Below, piece after piece: positions 15,242 through 24,388 of a stretch of DNA of 29,480 nt. The stretch is from Candidatus Delongbacteria bacterium (lineage in GTDB: Bacteria > Delongbacteria > UBA4055). Every line of letters begins with the position of its first letter. The stretch's first letter is position 1. The notes beneath the pieces are model-generated. The model was not told where the DNA came from. It was given only the letters and a program-made list of their open reading frames with translations, and did no database searches. The stretch spans positions 1-29,480 of the forward strand of contig JAFGUL010000204.1 in NCBI GenBank assembly GCA_016938535.1. The letters are read 5' to 3'. Made by a program: the position numbers and the translations under genes.

Positions 15242-16665
15242 TATTTACCTCCTTTTCCAAAAAGAACGACAGGTATCGTCTTGAGCAGTATCTCCAGATC
15301 GAGCATTATGGAGCGGTTCTCGATATAGAAAAAATCCAATACTATCTGATCTGTGAATTTAACCTCGTCCCTGCCTTTTATCTGCCAAAGTCCCGTCATG
15401 CCCGGAAGTACCTCGAATCTCTTTTTCTGCCAGTCCTCCATGTGCTCGAATTCATAAGGAACATTCGGTCTCGGCCCGACTAGGCTCATATCTCCGATAA
15501 GCACATTCCACAACTGAGGGAATTCATCTATCGAATATTTTCTCATTATCCTGCCCAAAGGTGTGATCCTCGGGTCGTTCTCGAGCTTTGTAGTCGCCTC
15601 GTTCTTTTTTATCATATCCTTGACTTTATCCTCGTGAAGCTTTTTGCTCGTATTGTGATACATTGACCTGAATTTGAGCATGTTGAATTCTTTGCAGTCC
15701 TTACCGACCACCCTCGCTCTGTAAAATCCGGGTCCTTTTGAACTTAGAATTACCGAAAGGTACAGAACGATCCAGACAGGCAGAAGTCCGATAATAATTA
15801 TCAGCGCACCCGTAACATCAATAATTCTCTTTGCCACATCGTAATAATTTCTTGTTTTTGTAGGCACCACTCTGAAAGTGGAAGTGGATGATATCTCTTC
15901 TACCGATAACCTTTCCTTAACAATGTCGAAAAGAGATGAATCTATGTGAACCGGTTTTTCAATCTTTTTGCAGAAATCTATTATAGACTGAAGTTTTTCA
16001 GGAGATATATTTCTGATATAAACGAAAATATCATTCACCTTATATTTTTTAACCGTTTCTTCAAGTTTAGTCACATCTCCGAGAACAGGGATCCCGTCAA
16101 AAACCTTACCCTGTTTTTCTGCCGAGTCATCAAGATAACCGACTACTTTGTAATAATTAGCATTGTCTGAAAGAAGTGCCGCCACCTTCGCTCTAGCTGT
16201 AGTACCCGCTCCGAGAACGAGCATATTGACACTGAGCTTGCCTTCCCTTACCATGTGGAAGTAAATTCTCGGAATGATCACTACTCTTGTAATCAGCAGA
16301 ACTATAAAAAGAGCAAAATATGTTTCGAGAACGAACCTTCTGCTTAAAGTCACTTCGGGATACTTCATAAAAAAAGCAAAATAAATGTGAAGCGTCATGC
16401 TTAACACGATTGATTTTGCCAAAAGAACAATATGCCTGGGAGTATTCAGAAAAACCTGATATCTGTACATATTGCTGAACTTGAAAATAAAGATCATTCC
16501 TATAAGTAGAAATATGAAGCTGTAAACAAAACTATTTGAAAACTCATAGTAATTAGGCAGAGAGATTTTCAGACACAGATAAAGTGTTAGGGTAATCAGC
16601 GCAAAATCATGAATTATGAATGCCAGCTTGTGGATCGGTATTATTTTTCTCAAAAAACCAAACAA
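15241..16665 (-). CDS. Initiating sugar transferase (polyprenyl glycosylphosphotransferase)
   Basis: Transfers a sugar-1-phosphate from a nucleotide sugar to undecaprenyl phosphate, the first step of repeat-unit assembly. The order is four N-terminal membrane helices, a CoA-binding-like domain (MLVLGAGTTARAKVAALLSD), a further membrane helix (ALIIIIGLLPVWIVLYLSVI), and the C-terminal Bac_transf catalytic domain with FNMLKFRSM, NDPRITPLGRIMRKYSIDE (E381), WNVLIGDMSLVGPRP (397-400) and GMTGLWQIKGR. Length 474 aa is normal for the WcaJ/WbaP-like large type. The TTG start is supported by AAGGGAG 8 nt upstream. It is the first gene of the six-gene sugar operon. Which sugar is transferred is unknown. 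Confidence 0.94.
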   Translation of the reverse strand: MFGFLRKIIPIHKLAFIIHDFALITLTLYLCLKISLPNYYEFSNSFVYSFIFLLIGMIFIFKFSNMYRYQVFLNTPRHIVLLAKSIVLSMTLHIYFAFFMKYPEVTLSRRFVLETYFALFIVLLITRVVIIPRIYFHMVREGKLSVNMLVLGAGTTARAKVAALLSDNANYYKVVGYLDDSAEKQGKVFDGIPVLGDVTKLEETVKKYKVNDIFVYIRNISPEKLQSIIDFCKKIEKPVHIDSSLFDIVKERLSVEEISSTSTFRVVPTKTRNYYDVAKRIIDVTGALIIIIGLLPVWIVLYLSVILSSKGPGFYRARVVGKDCKEFNMLKFRSMYHNTSKKLHEDKVKDMIKKNEATTKLENDPRITPLGRIMRKYSIDEFPQLWNVLIGDMSLVGPRPNVPYEFEHMEDWQKKRFEVLPGMTGLWQIKGRDEVKFTDQIVLDFFYIENRSIMLDLEILLKTIPVVLFGKGGK

Positions 16666-16706
16666 CCAAAAAACTCCCTTTTAAGCTCCCCATCTCTCTC
16701 GTGTCA

Positions 16707-16735
16707 AAATTAAGCAAAATCAAGTAAATAGGCAA
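16707..16735 (-). promoter_or_regulatory. Candidate promoter for the 16665-11208 operon
   Basis: On the minus strand TTGCCT (16730-16735) and TAATTT (16707-16712) are separated by 17 nt, predicting a start near 16700, about 35 nt before the TTG start of the sugar transferase. It fits the 80 nt gap after the beta-helix gene, which has no visible terminator. Confidence 0.4.
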
Positions 16736-16745
16736 GTGGAAAAAG

Positions 16746-18770
16746 CTATTGTGCAATTCGATCAATAACAGCTTCGGTGCTGTTCTTCACTCCTCTGCCG
16801 ATCCATATATATATCCGCCTTAGATAGCCGTATGTAGTTTTATCAAAACTGTTTTCAACGACCATATAATCTTTACTGCCAAAATTCATGTCCCTAACAT
16901 TAGAGGCCTGGAGAAACAGTGCAGCGTTTTTTACTAGGCTGTCGGGAATATTATTATAAAAAAAGTTGTCGTTTCCCGAAAGAACTGCAATTATATCATC
17001 GTTAAGATTCTTCCACCACCTGAACTGAAAAGAATAAGTGTTCTTTTCTTTTGAGGGAATAAAAACATTATCTTTTACAAGATTGTTTCCCTGTTCAACA
17101 TAAACCACACCGTTCCTCATATTCTTGTAGTACAAGAGACCTTTTGTTCTGTCCCACACATAACCTTCCGGAATCGAATCAAGCTTATTTGGGTCAAAGT
17201 TCGGATCGTTATCAGGGTTGAGCTTACCACCGTTCAATATTGTTCCGGCATGATTGATATGAAATTCGCTGATATTGTTATTTTCTGTTGTGTTGTACAT
17301 AACAGTATCCGATCTGGAATTCTGGATGTAAATACCTCCGCCGCAATTTGAAACATAGTTGCTGTCCACCCTGAAATTTAAAGAAAGTTCATCAAGATAA
17401 ATGCCGCCGGAGTGAAAATACTTGCCCGGAGTCCCGTCAGCATTACCGTACGCATTTGTGATCGTGTTGCCTCTGATAAGTTTGTTTCTTTCACCTTCTA
17501 TGTAATGCCAAGTGTACAACGCTCCCCCGTCAGCCATGACCTGAACCGTACTGTCAAGGGTATTATTAATTACACTGCAGCCACCCGACCCGAAAAATCT
17601 TATACCGGAATATCCTGTTTTAGAGATCGAATTATTTGAAATCACATTGTCTTTACCTCTGATATCTATACCGCAAAGGTTGTTATAACCTCTGCTCTCT
17701 GCACCTAGCGTCATTCCTATATTATATAAAATGTTGTTATCAATGACCGTATTGTCTCCAAAAAGCTTGATCCCGAACGAACGCATATTTTTTATTCTGT
17801 TATTTTCAATTATGCAGTTTATCGATTGATCTTCTTTACTGAATATTCCGTATGTACAGTTTTCAATTTCACAATTTTTCACAGTGAGATTTTCTGTACT
17901 TTCAGATTTTATCCCGAACTTATAATTGACGAATTTAAGACCTTCTATCGTAATATCCTTTCCGCCGTTAAGCCCGATCCCTGCATTGTTATCGTTTTTG
18001 TTGCTTGAAATATAAACAGTACAACTATTATTCAATGGAGAAAAGTAAAGCACTCCCTCTTTTTCGTCATAGAACCACTCCCAATTTCTATCGAGAGCTT
18101 CATAACTTCTCTGAACAAAATACCCCCAGTCTTTTTTCAAAGGATCCTGAAACCTGTCTTTAAAATAAAAGTCGCTGCTGTCATTTGAAAATTTCCTAAC
18201 CTCATACGACCAGTGCTGAGTTTTAGTAACAATTTCCGCTCCTTGCCCCCAATCAGTTCCGTTTGAGAAATCGAAGAACCTTCCTCTCGGATCTTTCACA
18301 TCAACGCTGTCAATCTTGAAATAACCCTTAAAAGAATTCTTCTGACCCGTTACGAGTTCCTCATCAGCATCCGGTTCCCTTGCAAGAGTCAGCATATCAT
18401 CATCAGCATAAACATTCTCGACAAGTTCTAATCCTGCTATTCTCTTTCTATAAAACTTTACACCATTAATAACCTCGAAATCATCCCACTTCAAAGCATC
18501 AAAATCGAACCTGAACAAACTGCCGTCAAGGATCGGATTCGGCAGAAGAGTGTCTCCGTAAGCACCAATGTAGATATTGTCATATTCTTTATCCGTCAGA
18601 TCAAGAGAAACGAAGTACCTTTTTCCCCGCTCAAACAGTATCGAATCGCCTGATGATATCTCTTTTGATCCGTCAAAAAAATATTCAAATGATTTACTTA
18701 CTTCATTATCTTTGCAGGAAATAAGGATTGTTATAAAAGAAATTAAAAGTAATGAATTTAAAGCTTTCAA
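16746..18770 (-). CDS. Right-handed beta-helix lipoprotein (possible polysaccharide lyase/epimerase)
   Basis: A 674 aa lipoprotein: the signal peptide ends in the lipobox ILISC, with the acylated cysteine at residue 19, so it is likely exported and membrane-anchored. After an N-terminal beta-rich domain (about 20-260) come parallel beta-helix coils from about residue 265 (GIGLNGGKDITIEGLKFVNY), with repeated N-N-x-I and G-I-x-I/S patterns such as NTVIDNNILYNIG and NVISNNSISKTGYSGIRFFG. This fold is used by polysaccharide lyases, C5-epimerases and adhesins; no catalytic triad was recognised. The TTG start has AAGG 7 nt upstream. Its place beside the polymer genes suggests it binds, modifies or trims the polymer. 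Confidence 0.85.
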   Translation of the reverse strand: MKALNSLLLISFITILISCKDNEVSKSFEYFFDGSKEISSGDSILFERGKRYFVSLDLTDKEYDNIYIGAYGDTLLPNPILDGSLFRFDFDALKWDDFEVINGVKFYRKRIAGLELVENVYADDDMLTLAREPDADEELVTGQKNSFKGYFKIDSVDVKDPRGRFFDFSNGTDWGQGAEIVTKTQHWSYEVRKFSNDSSDFYFKDRFQDPLKKDWGYFVQRSYEALDRNWEWFYDEKEGVLYFSPLNNSCTVYISSNKNDNNAGIGLNGGKDITIEGLKFVNYKFGIKSESTENLTVKNCEIENCTYGIFSKEDQSINCIIENNRIKNMRSFGIKLFGDNTVIDNNILYNIGMTLGAESRGYNNLCGIDIRGKDNVISNNSISKTGYSGIRFFGSGGCSVINNTLDSTVQVMADGGALYTWHYIEGERNKLIRGNTITNAYGNADGTPGKYFHSGGIYLDELSLNFRVDSNYVSNCGGGIYIQNSRSDTVMYNTTENNNISEFHINHAGTILNGGKLNPDNDPNFDPNKLDSIPEGYVWDRTKGLLYYKNMRNGVVYVEQGNNLVKDNVFIPSKEKNTYSFQFRWWKNLNDDIIAVLSGNDNFFYNNIPDSLVKNAALFLQASNVRDMNFGSKDYMVVENSFDKTTYGYLRRIYIWIGRGVKNSTEAVIDRIAQ

Positions 18771-18802
18771 CTAATTTACCTTAGGGTCATTTTCTAATGA
18801 GT

Positions 18803-18831
18803 AATCTAAATAAAAAAAAAATGTAAATCAA
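18803..18831 (-). promoter_or_regulatory. Candidate promoter for beta-helix lipoprotein gene
   Basis: On the minus strand TTGATT (18826-18831) and TAGATT (18803-18808) have a 17 nt spacer that includes a ten-base T run. The start site would be near 18796, 26 nt before the TTG start. The -35 lies inside the palindrome 18823-18843. Confidence 0.4.
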
Positions 18832-18843
18832 TCAGTGATTTAC
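18823..18843. promoter_or_regulatory. Perfect 8 bp palindrome, candidate operator
   Basis: GTAAATCA (18823-18830) and TGATTTAC (18836-18843) form a perfect inverted repeat around a 5 nt spacer. It overlaps the -35 of the minus-strand promoter and ends 3 nt before the -35 of the plus-strand promoter, the position expected for a repressor or activator site governing both divergent genes. It is AT-rich, so chance cannot be excluded. Confidence 0.4.
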
Positions 18844-18846
18844 TAT

Positions 18847-18875
18847 TTGCAATATTTTTACAAATTCATTAAATT
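18847..18875 (+). promoter_or_regulatory. Candidate promoter for MBOAT/SGNH operon
   Basis: TTGCAA (18847-18852) and TAAATT (18870-18875) are separated by 17 nt, predicting a start near 18882, 37 nt before the ATG at 18919. The arrangement matches the candidate at 3520-3548. Confidence 0.4.
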
Positions 18876-18918
18876 GACCGTCTTAAAAGTATAAGAGAAA
18901 TTAAAATAGACTAATTAA

Positions 18919-20400
18919 ATGCTTTTCAATTCAATACCTTTCGCGTTATTCTTTCCTGTAATTTTTATTGTTTACTGGTTTTTTTTTAATAAAAAAACTT
19001 ATTCCCAGAATGTTCTGCTGTTGGTTGGGAGCTATTTTTTTTACGGATGGTGGGATTACAGATTTCTTTCTCTGCTTTTTTTTGTTGGAGCATCTTCATA
19101 TTTTACAGGTATCCTGATCACGGATAACTCCAAACAAACTGTGAAGAAAATCTACTTTTTTACAGGTTTATTTATAAATGTTTTTGTACTTGTGATATTT
19201 AAGTATGCCAATTTCTTCATAGAGAGTTTCAATTCAATGCTTGAATTATCGGGAATAAAAATAAATACCGACACACTGAACATAATTCTACCATTAGGGA
19301 TAAGCTTTTACACTTTTCTAGCAATCAGCTACATTGTTGATGTATATAAGGGGCATTTTAAAGCTGAAAGAAATTTTGTTAATGTACTTTTAAGCACGAG
19401 TTTTTTTCCGATACTTCTGGCAGGTCCGATTGAGAGACCTTCGTCTCTTATCCCTCAGTTAAAAAAAGAACGAGTTTTTGACGATTCACTGGCTGAAGAA
19501 GGATTTTTTCAGATTCTATGGGGTCTTTTTATGAAAATTGTAATTGCTGATAACTGTGCGTCATTTGCAGATAAAGCTTTTAGTGGTTACACCGAAATGA
19601 AAGGTATCGAAGTTTTTTTGGGTATTTTCTTTTTTGTTATACAAATCTACTCCGATTTTGCAGGATATTCTCATATTGCTATCGGTTTAAGTAAAACCAT
19701 GGGTTTTCGAATAATTCGAAACTTTAGCTATCCGTATTTTGCCAAAGATATAAAAGAATTCTGGAAAAGATGGAATATATCACTTACAAACTGGTTCAGA
19801 GATTATACTTTTCTTCCTGTTGCCTTCGCACTATCAAGAAAGATCAAAGCTGAGCAAATACTTGGAATAAGAACAGAAACAATTATTTATATAGTGGGCA
19901 GCGTATCAACATGGATGCTAACAGGACTCTGGCACGGAGCAAGTTATTCATTTATAATTTGGGGTCTGACTCAAGGAGTATTTCTGATCATATATCATAT
20001 AATGATGAAACCTCGAAAAAAACTTTTAAAAAAAATCGGGATGAAGAATTCAAACCTGATTGTAGCTGTTCCTGAATATCTTTTTACACTAAGTATTATT
20101 TTCGTGTCCTTTACTTTTTTCAAAGCCGGAAAAATTTCAGATGTAGCCGGAATGTTTGAAAAAATATTTTCCGGAAGCCTATTTTCAGTTCCGGAGCTCA
20201 AAATAGATAAGATTATACTTTTTGGCTTGACGGGAACCTTTATGATTATAGAGTGGCTGGGAAGAAAACACGAAAATCCCGCGTCATTCATACAAAATAA
20301 AATACCTCGTAAAACAGTATGGATCTTTTACTACGCCTTGATAATGACAATATTTTTATTTGGAGGAAAACAACAGCAGTTCATTTATCTGCAGTTTTAA
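18919..20400 (+). CDS. MBOAT-family membrane O-acyltransferase (AlgI/DltB/PatA-like)
   Basis: A 493 aa polytopic membrane protein that moves an acyl (usually acetyl) group across the membrane for O-acylation of an extracellular polymer. It starts with the typical MLFNSIPFALFFPVIF and has LPLGISFYTFLAISYIVDVYKG, LAGPIERPSSLIPQL, SDFAGYSHIAIGLSKTMGF and FPY-like RNFSYPYFAKDIKEFWKRW motifs. The invariant histidine is in GLWHGASYSFIIWG (H339). Length is normal. The partner for the final transfer step is probably the SGNH-like protein encoded 2 nt downstream. An acceptor is not identifiable; the locus polysaccharide is the natural candidate. The ATG has no strong SD. Confidence 0.93.
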   Translation: MLFNSIPFALFFPVIFIVYWFFFNKKTYSQNVLLLVGSYFFYGWWDYRFLSLLFFVGASSYFTGILITDNSKQTVKKIYFFTGLFINVFVLVIFKYANFFIESFNSMLELSGIKINTDTLNIILPLGISFYTFLAISYIVDVYKGHFKAERNFVNVLLSTSFFPILLAGPIERPSSLIPQLKKERVFDDSLAEEGFFQILWGLFMKIVIADNCASFADKAFSGYTEMKGIEVFLGIFFFVIQIYSDFAGYSHIAIGLSKTMGFRIIRNFSYPYFAKDIKEFWKRWNISLTNWFRDYTFLPVAFALSRKIKAEQILGIRTETIIYIVGSVSTWMLTGLWHGASYSFIIWGLTQGVFLIIYHIMMKPRKKLLKKIGMKNSNLIVAVPEYLFTLSIIFVSFTFFKAGKISDVAGMFEKIFSGSLFSVPELKIDKIILFGLTGTFMIIEWLGRKHENPASFIQNKIPRKTVWIFYYALIMTIFLFGGKQQQFIYLQF

Positions 20401-20402
20401 TC

Positions 20403-21353
20403 ATGAAGGCATTTATAACGAAAATATTCACTCTGTATCTTCTTACCGGCCTTTCTGTCATCCTTTTGTTTTCTTTTGCGGACGGTAATACCGATGCTTT
20501 TTATATAAGATTCTCTTCTCCCCTTCAGAAATCCTTGATAATCGGTTCTTCAAGAGCTGCTCAGGGAATAGTACCTTCAATAATCAATGATGAACTTGAA
20601 AAAACAGTACCAAATCCTATGCTTTTCAACTATTCTTTCGCTTTGGGCTACTCTTCTTTCGGTCCGGCTTATTATAACAGTATTAAGCGAAAACTTGATA
20701 CTGATTCTAAAAATGGAATTTTCATAATCGAGGTGAATCCTTGGACGATATCAGAAAACTTCAAAACTGTTGAAGATACAACAAAATTTTTTGAGAATAA
20801 CCTGCCCACAGGTTCTTTGAAAGATGTGACTTCGCGGCCGAATTTTAGATATTTCCTTGATTTCTACGACCAGAGCTATATAATGATCATAATAAACAGA
20901 ATAAAGAACATTCCTTATTTAAGCAAGAATCTCAATACATCTTTTCTGCATGACGATGGATGGTTCGAAGTTTCTGTGCGTATGGACGAAAAATCAATGA
21001 AGTCGAGAGAGAAAAAAACTATAGATAAATATGTAAATGTTGCACCTGTATCATACAAATATTCGAATATAAGATACGAATATTTTAAAAAGACTCTCCA
21101 ATATTTAACAATCATAGGTTCTGTTTACCTTGTCAGGCTTCCGGTAAAGGAAGATATTGTAATTTCCGAAAACAAATATATGCCTGACTTCAATGATAAA
21201 ATGTTATCGGTCTCTGAACAGTTCGGTGCAAAATTCATTGACCTTTCTGACTCTAATAAAAATGTTCAGTTCACTGACGGAAATCACCTTTGGAAAGAGT
21301 CGGGAAAAAAAATCTCCCTCGACATTGCAAGGGATATTTTAAAAGACTATTGA
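20403..21353 (+). CDS. SGNH-hydrolase-like O-acetylation partner protein
   Basis: A 316 aa protein with an N-terminal membrane anchor or signal (LYLLTGLSVILLFSFA) and a periplasmic SGNH-like domain. Block I is GSSRAAQG (48-55) with the candidate nucleophile serine in GSS; block V is DGNHLW, with the D292 and H295 pair near the C-terminus. Such proteins (AlgJ/AlgX/DltD/PatB type) complete acyl transfer with an MBOAT partner. The frame is open back to ATG 20319 inside the MBOAT gene, but the hydrophobic N-terminus begins at ATG 20403, 2 nt after the MBOAT stop, so that start is used. Blocks II and III were not confidently placed. It converges on the 21370 gene 16 nt away, with no visible terminator. 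Confidence 0.78.
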   Translation: MKAFITKIFTLYLLTGLSVILLFSFADGNTDAFYIRFSSPLQKSLIIGSSRAAQGIVPSIINDELEKTVPNPMLFNYSFALGYSSFGPAYYNSIKRKLDTDSKNGIFIIEVNPWTISENFKTVEDTTKFFENNLPTGSLKDVTSRPNFRYFLDFYDQSYIMIIINRIKNIPYLSKNLNTSFLHDDGWFEVSVRMDEKSMKSREKKTIDKYVNVAPVSYKYSNIRYEYFKKTLQYLTIIGSVYLVRLPVKEDIVISENKYMPDFNDKMLSVSEQFGAKFIDLSDSNKNVQFTDGNHLWKESGKKISLDIARDILKDY

Positions 21354-21369
21354 TTCTCATTACCTGATA

Positions 21370-24300
21370 TTACGGCACTAAAACAGTAATATTTGAGCGG
21401 TAGACTCCCTTTGCTGATCCCATTCCGCAGTAAATATACCCGTTATCATCTTTAGCTATCGCATTCACAACAATACCAGACGGCAATCCGTCAGAAACAG
21501 TTGTCCAGCTGTCACCGTTAAAACCGTAGATGAAACTGCCTGAACCTGAAACAAGAACAATATTATCTGAGGACACCGAGATGTCATAATAATTGCCGGA
21601 TTCAGAGGCTTCCCATACCTCTGATCCATACCGCAAGACTATTAGAGAATAACTGCCGTGAGCAAATATATCTCCATCCTGATTTTTTTCTATACAGTAT
21701 GAATTATCAAATCCTGTGTATGTCCATATGCTTTCATTATCAGTGTACCAGATTCCTTCATGAGGATCTGAAGTATAGATTCTTCCTGTATCAGTTTTTA
21801 GAAGACCGAACGGTTCGGGATAATTGTCATAATCGATCGGAACAATGCTCCAGGTTGAACCGAGATCATTTGATCTGTATAGTTTATATTCCCCGCCGAT
21901 ATAAAAAATGTCGTCTTCGAATAATACTTCATTCACAACATTCAGCGGACAAGTTGTTCTTTTTACCCATGTCTGACCGTGATCGCTGGATCTGTAAAGC
22001 CCGTCGTTCGTACCGATACTTATCCTTTCGTATTTTCCCAGTTCTATTGAATAGACTTGAATACCGTCCATACAATGCGACCATGTACTGCCGTAATCTG
22101 TGGAATTCCATAATCCGTCCTCTGTTCCGATAACAATATAATTTCTCAATGCAAATATAGATCTTACGGTTGGATAAATAACCTGACCGTTTTCTGTCCA
22201 GGTGATCCCGGAATCTACTGATTCAAAAATAAGCATATCATCAGTATAACCCGCTATGATCTTACCTGAATTGCTGTCGAAAGAAGTGACTGCCCCAAGT
22301 GAATCTTTGACCACCGGCCAGAATGACTGGGTAACAGTTTTTCTGTAAATCTTGTCTCCCAGACTGCAGTACATATAACCGTCTTTTCCTGCATGAAGCG
22401 AAGGAACATTTGTATAATTGAACTGCTGGGTTATCCATGTGCTTCCGTCAAGTCTGTAAAGACCGTTATCAAGTACAGAAATAAAAACTGTACCGTTTGC
22501 AGCTACCTGAATATCGTTTATCGTTATATCTTTGGAAAGATTGTAATTTATTTCTTCCCATGTGAAACCGTTGTCGGTCGATTTGCACAGTCCCCTGTTG
22601 TACTCCTCTATATATATTGTGCTGTTACTCTCATTTATTCTCATTTTCAAAGGATAATCGTAAACAATCGACCATGATACACCGTCATTGGTTGAGCGGT
22701 AAAGACCGTCTGTCGTTCCGGCGAGGATCGTTCCGTCGGTAAGTATTCCCATGCTGAATACCGTACAGTCAGATAGAATCTGATTCCAGCTGTAACCGGA
22801 TCCCGGCTGTGACATGTACATTCCGTGAGATTGGGTTCCTACGAGAGCTGTGTTGTCCGGCCCGAAATACATATCCGTAATATTAGAAGATACATTCAGA
22901 TTATTACCCCATTCATTCGAACCGCTTTCAAGATGATGAACCTGCCTGTACGCAGAATTCACAGCAAGAATATCTCCGTCCGAATTTATCCTGACAAGTT
23001 TTCCTACAGGATAAGGTTCGACAGTATATATATCTTCTATAAGCCCCATCTGTAAAGTGGACTGAACTTCGACTGAGATAGTATTACTGAAAGCTGTTTC
23101 CCCTCCGTAATAGTATGCTTTCACTCTGTAAAAGTAGGTACCGCCTTCTAAGTCTCCTATGCTAAGCGTAAGAACATCACCTACATCAAGACTTTGGTAT
23201 CCGGGAACGAAGTCAGTGAAAGACAGATCTCTCGCAAGATCAAAATAGTATCCGTCAGCACCTGCAGAGGATTCCCAGTTTGCAGAAAAGCTTCCGGGTA
23301 TAACATTTGTTGCTTGTGCAGCTAAAGGTGGTTCAGGGGGAATAAAAATCAAGGTCTGAGCTGAAATGGTATTACTGTTCTGACTTTCACCACCACCATT
23401 GTAAGCTCTGACTCTGTAAAAATATTCAGTTTCGGGAGATAATTCATTAACTGTAAATGAAACTGCATTCAAAACATTCTTACCTTCATATCCGGTCAAA
23501 AAAGAAGAAAATCCGTTATCCGTAGCTACATCAAGATAATAACCCGTTGCTGAAGTTACCGGATTCCAATTCGCTGTAAACTTGGAAAAAGTTATATTTG
23601 TTGCGGCAGCAGCTTCCGGAGCTGAAGGCGGATCCAGATCAAGAACCCCCTCGACCCAGTTAGATGTAGTACCGCTTAACGCAAAATTCTGTAGAGTTCC
23701 GTCCCAAGTGTTAACAGTAAGATCAGAAAGTGTGGTTATCCCCGCATTGTCACCGTTCGCTGTTCCATGATTAAAACCGTAATAAGCTACCAGTCCGGTT
23801 TCAGTTCCTGCTAAGGGAATATTCATATTGTCTGATATCTGCGTTTGAGTACGGACAGCATCCGACACGCGCACTTCATCAATAACCCCGTTCCACCTCT
23901 GGTAAACAGTAGAGCCGTCAATATTGACAAATTCTCCGATCCTCATTTCCGTCTCAGAGTTTGTATTGTTGTAATACAGGGTACCTGTTTGATCAAGTAC
24001 TCCGTTAATATAAATCTGTGTATTACTCGTTCCGGATTGAAAAACAACAGCAATATGAGTCCAAGTATCAATCGGAATTACAGCATTTGAAAATAATACA
24101 TTCGTTCCGTTTCCGCTTAACAGAAGTTTCTGTTCGGTATCTCTCGTAATATTGAAGTTTGATGCTAAAGCTGCTCCGCCGTAATATTTGGAAGCTATAA
24201 TCCTTACATCTGCGTTCGTAACAGGATATATCCATGCCTCGACCGTAATAGGCTGAGTGGTCGTGACACTGGTTACCTCACCGCTGATATTTACATAATC

Positions 24301-24387
24301 ATCCGTTCCGTCAAAAGAAAGAGCATTCTCGGTCTGAGAAAATAAATGTGCTGCAATAATAATAATATACAATATAAACTTTTTCAT
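21370..24387 (-). CDS. Secreted LamG / FN3 / Asp-box beta-propeller protein
   Basis: A 1005 aa secreted protein, probably on the cell surface. The order is signal peptide (KKFILYIIIIAAHLFSQ), a LamG/concanavalin-like domain (ALSFDGTDDYVNI to GLVAYYGFNHG, about 20-210), two related fibronectin type III domains (from APEAAAATNITFSKFTANW and PPLAAQATNVIPGSFSANW), then a beta-propeller of about 550 residues with six Asp-box (BNR) motifs: STNDGVSW, STDNGFTW, SVDSGITW, STDYGSTW, SSDHGQTW and SNDLGSTW. Sialidase catalytic residues were not seen, so glycan binding or a structural role is likelier. ATG 24387 is preferred to 24405: it begins the signal peptide and has GAGGAGG 9 nt upstream. That SD is made by the last codons of the preceding gene, which stops 1 nt before this start. 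No type IX C-terminal domain is visible. Confidence 0.87.
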   Translation of the reverse strand: MKKFILYIIIIAAHLFSQTENALSFDGTDDYVNISGEVTSVTTTQPITVEAWIYPVTNADVRIIASKYYGGAALASNFNITRDTEQKLLLSGNGTNVLFSNAVIPIDTWTHIAVVFQSGTSNTQIYINGVLDQTGTLYYNNTNSETEMRIGEFVNIDGSTVYQRWNGVIDEVRVSDAVRTQTQISDNMNIPLAGTETGLVAYYGFNHGTANGDNAGITTLSDLTVNTWDGTLQNFALSGTTSNWVEGVLDLDPPSAPEAAAATNITFSKFTANWNPVTSATGYYLDVATDNGFSSFLTGYEGKNVLNAVSFTVNELSPETEYFYRVRAYNGGGESQNSNTISAQTLIFIPPEPPLAAQATNVIPGSFSANWESSAGADGYYFDLARDLSFTDFVPGYQSLDVGDVLTLSIGDLEGGTYFYRVKAYYYGGETAFSNTISVEVQSTLQMGLIEDIYTVEPYPVGKLVRINSDGDILAVNSAYRQVHHLESGSNEWGNNLNVSSNITDMYFGPDNTALVGTQSHGMYMSQPGSGYSWNQILSDCTVFSMGILTDGTILAGTTDGLYRSTNDGVSWSIVYDYPLKMRINESNSTIYIEEYNRGLCKSTDNGFTWEEINYNLSKDITINDIQVAANGTVFISVLDNGLYRLDGSTWITQQFNYTNVPSLHAGKDGYMYCSLGDKIYRKTVTQSFWPVVKDSLGAVTSFDSNSGKIIAGYTDDMLIFESVDSGITWTENGQVIYPTVRSIFALRNYIVIGTEDGLWNSTDYGSTWSHCMDGIQVYSIELGKYERISIGTNDGLYRSSDHGQTWVKRTTCPLNVVNEVLFEDDIFYIGGEYKLYRSNDLGSTWSIVPIDYDNYPEPFGLLKTDTGRIYTSDPHEGIWYTDNESIWTYTGFDNSYCIEKNQDGDIFAHGSYSLIVLRYGSEVWEASESGNYYDISVSSDNIVLVSGSGSFIYGFNGDSWTTVSDGLPSGIVVNAIAKDDNGYIYCGMGSAKGVYRSNITVLVP

Positions 24388-24388
24388 A

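Noticed and set aside
14357..15328. A 323-codon open frame on the plus strand across the dehydratase, acetyltransferase and sugar transferase genes
   Set aside because: It lies antisense to three genes with clear catalytic motifs and strong SD sequences, and its translation shows no domain.
20319..20402. Start of the SGNH-like protein at ATG 20319
   Set aside because: It would overlap the MBOAT gene by 82 nt and put a charged leader before the hydrophobic anchor; ATG 20403 directly follows the MBOAT stop.
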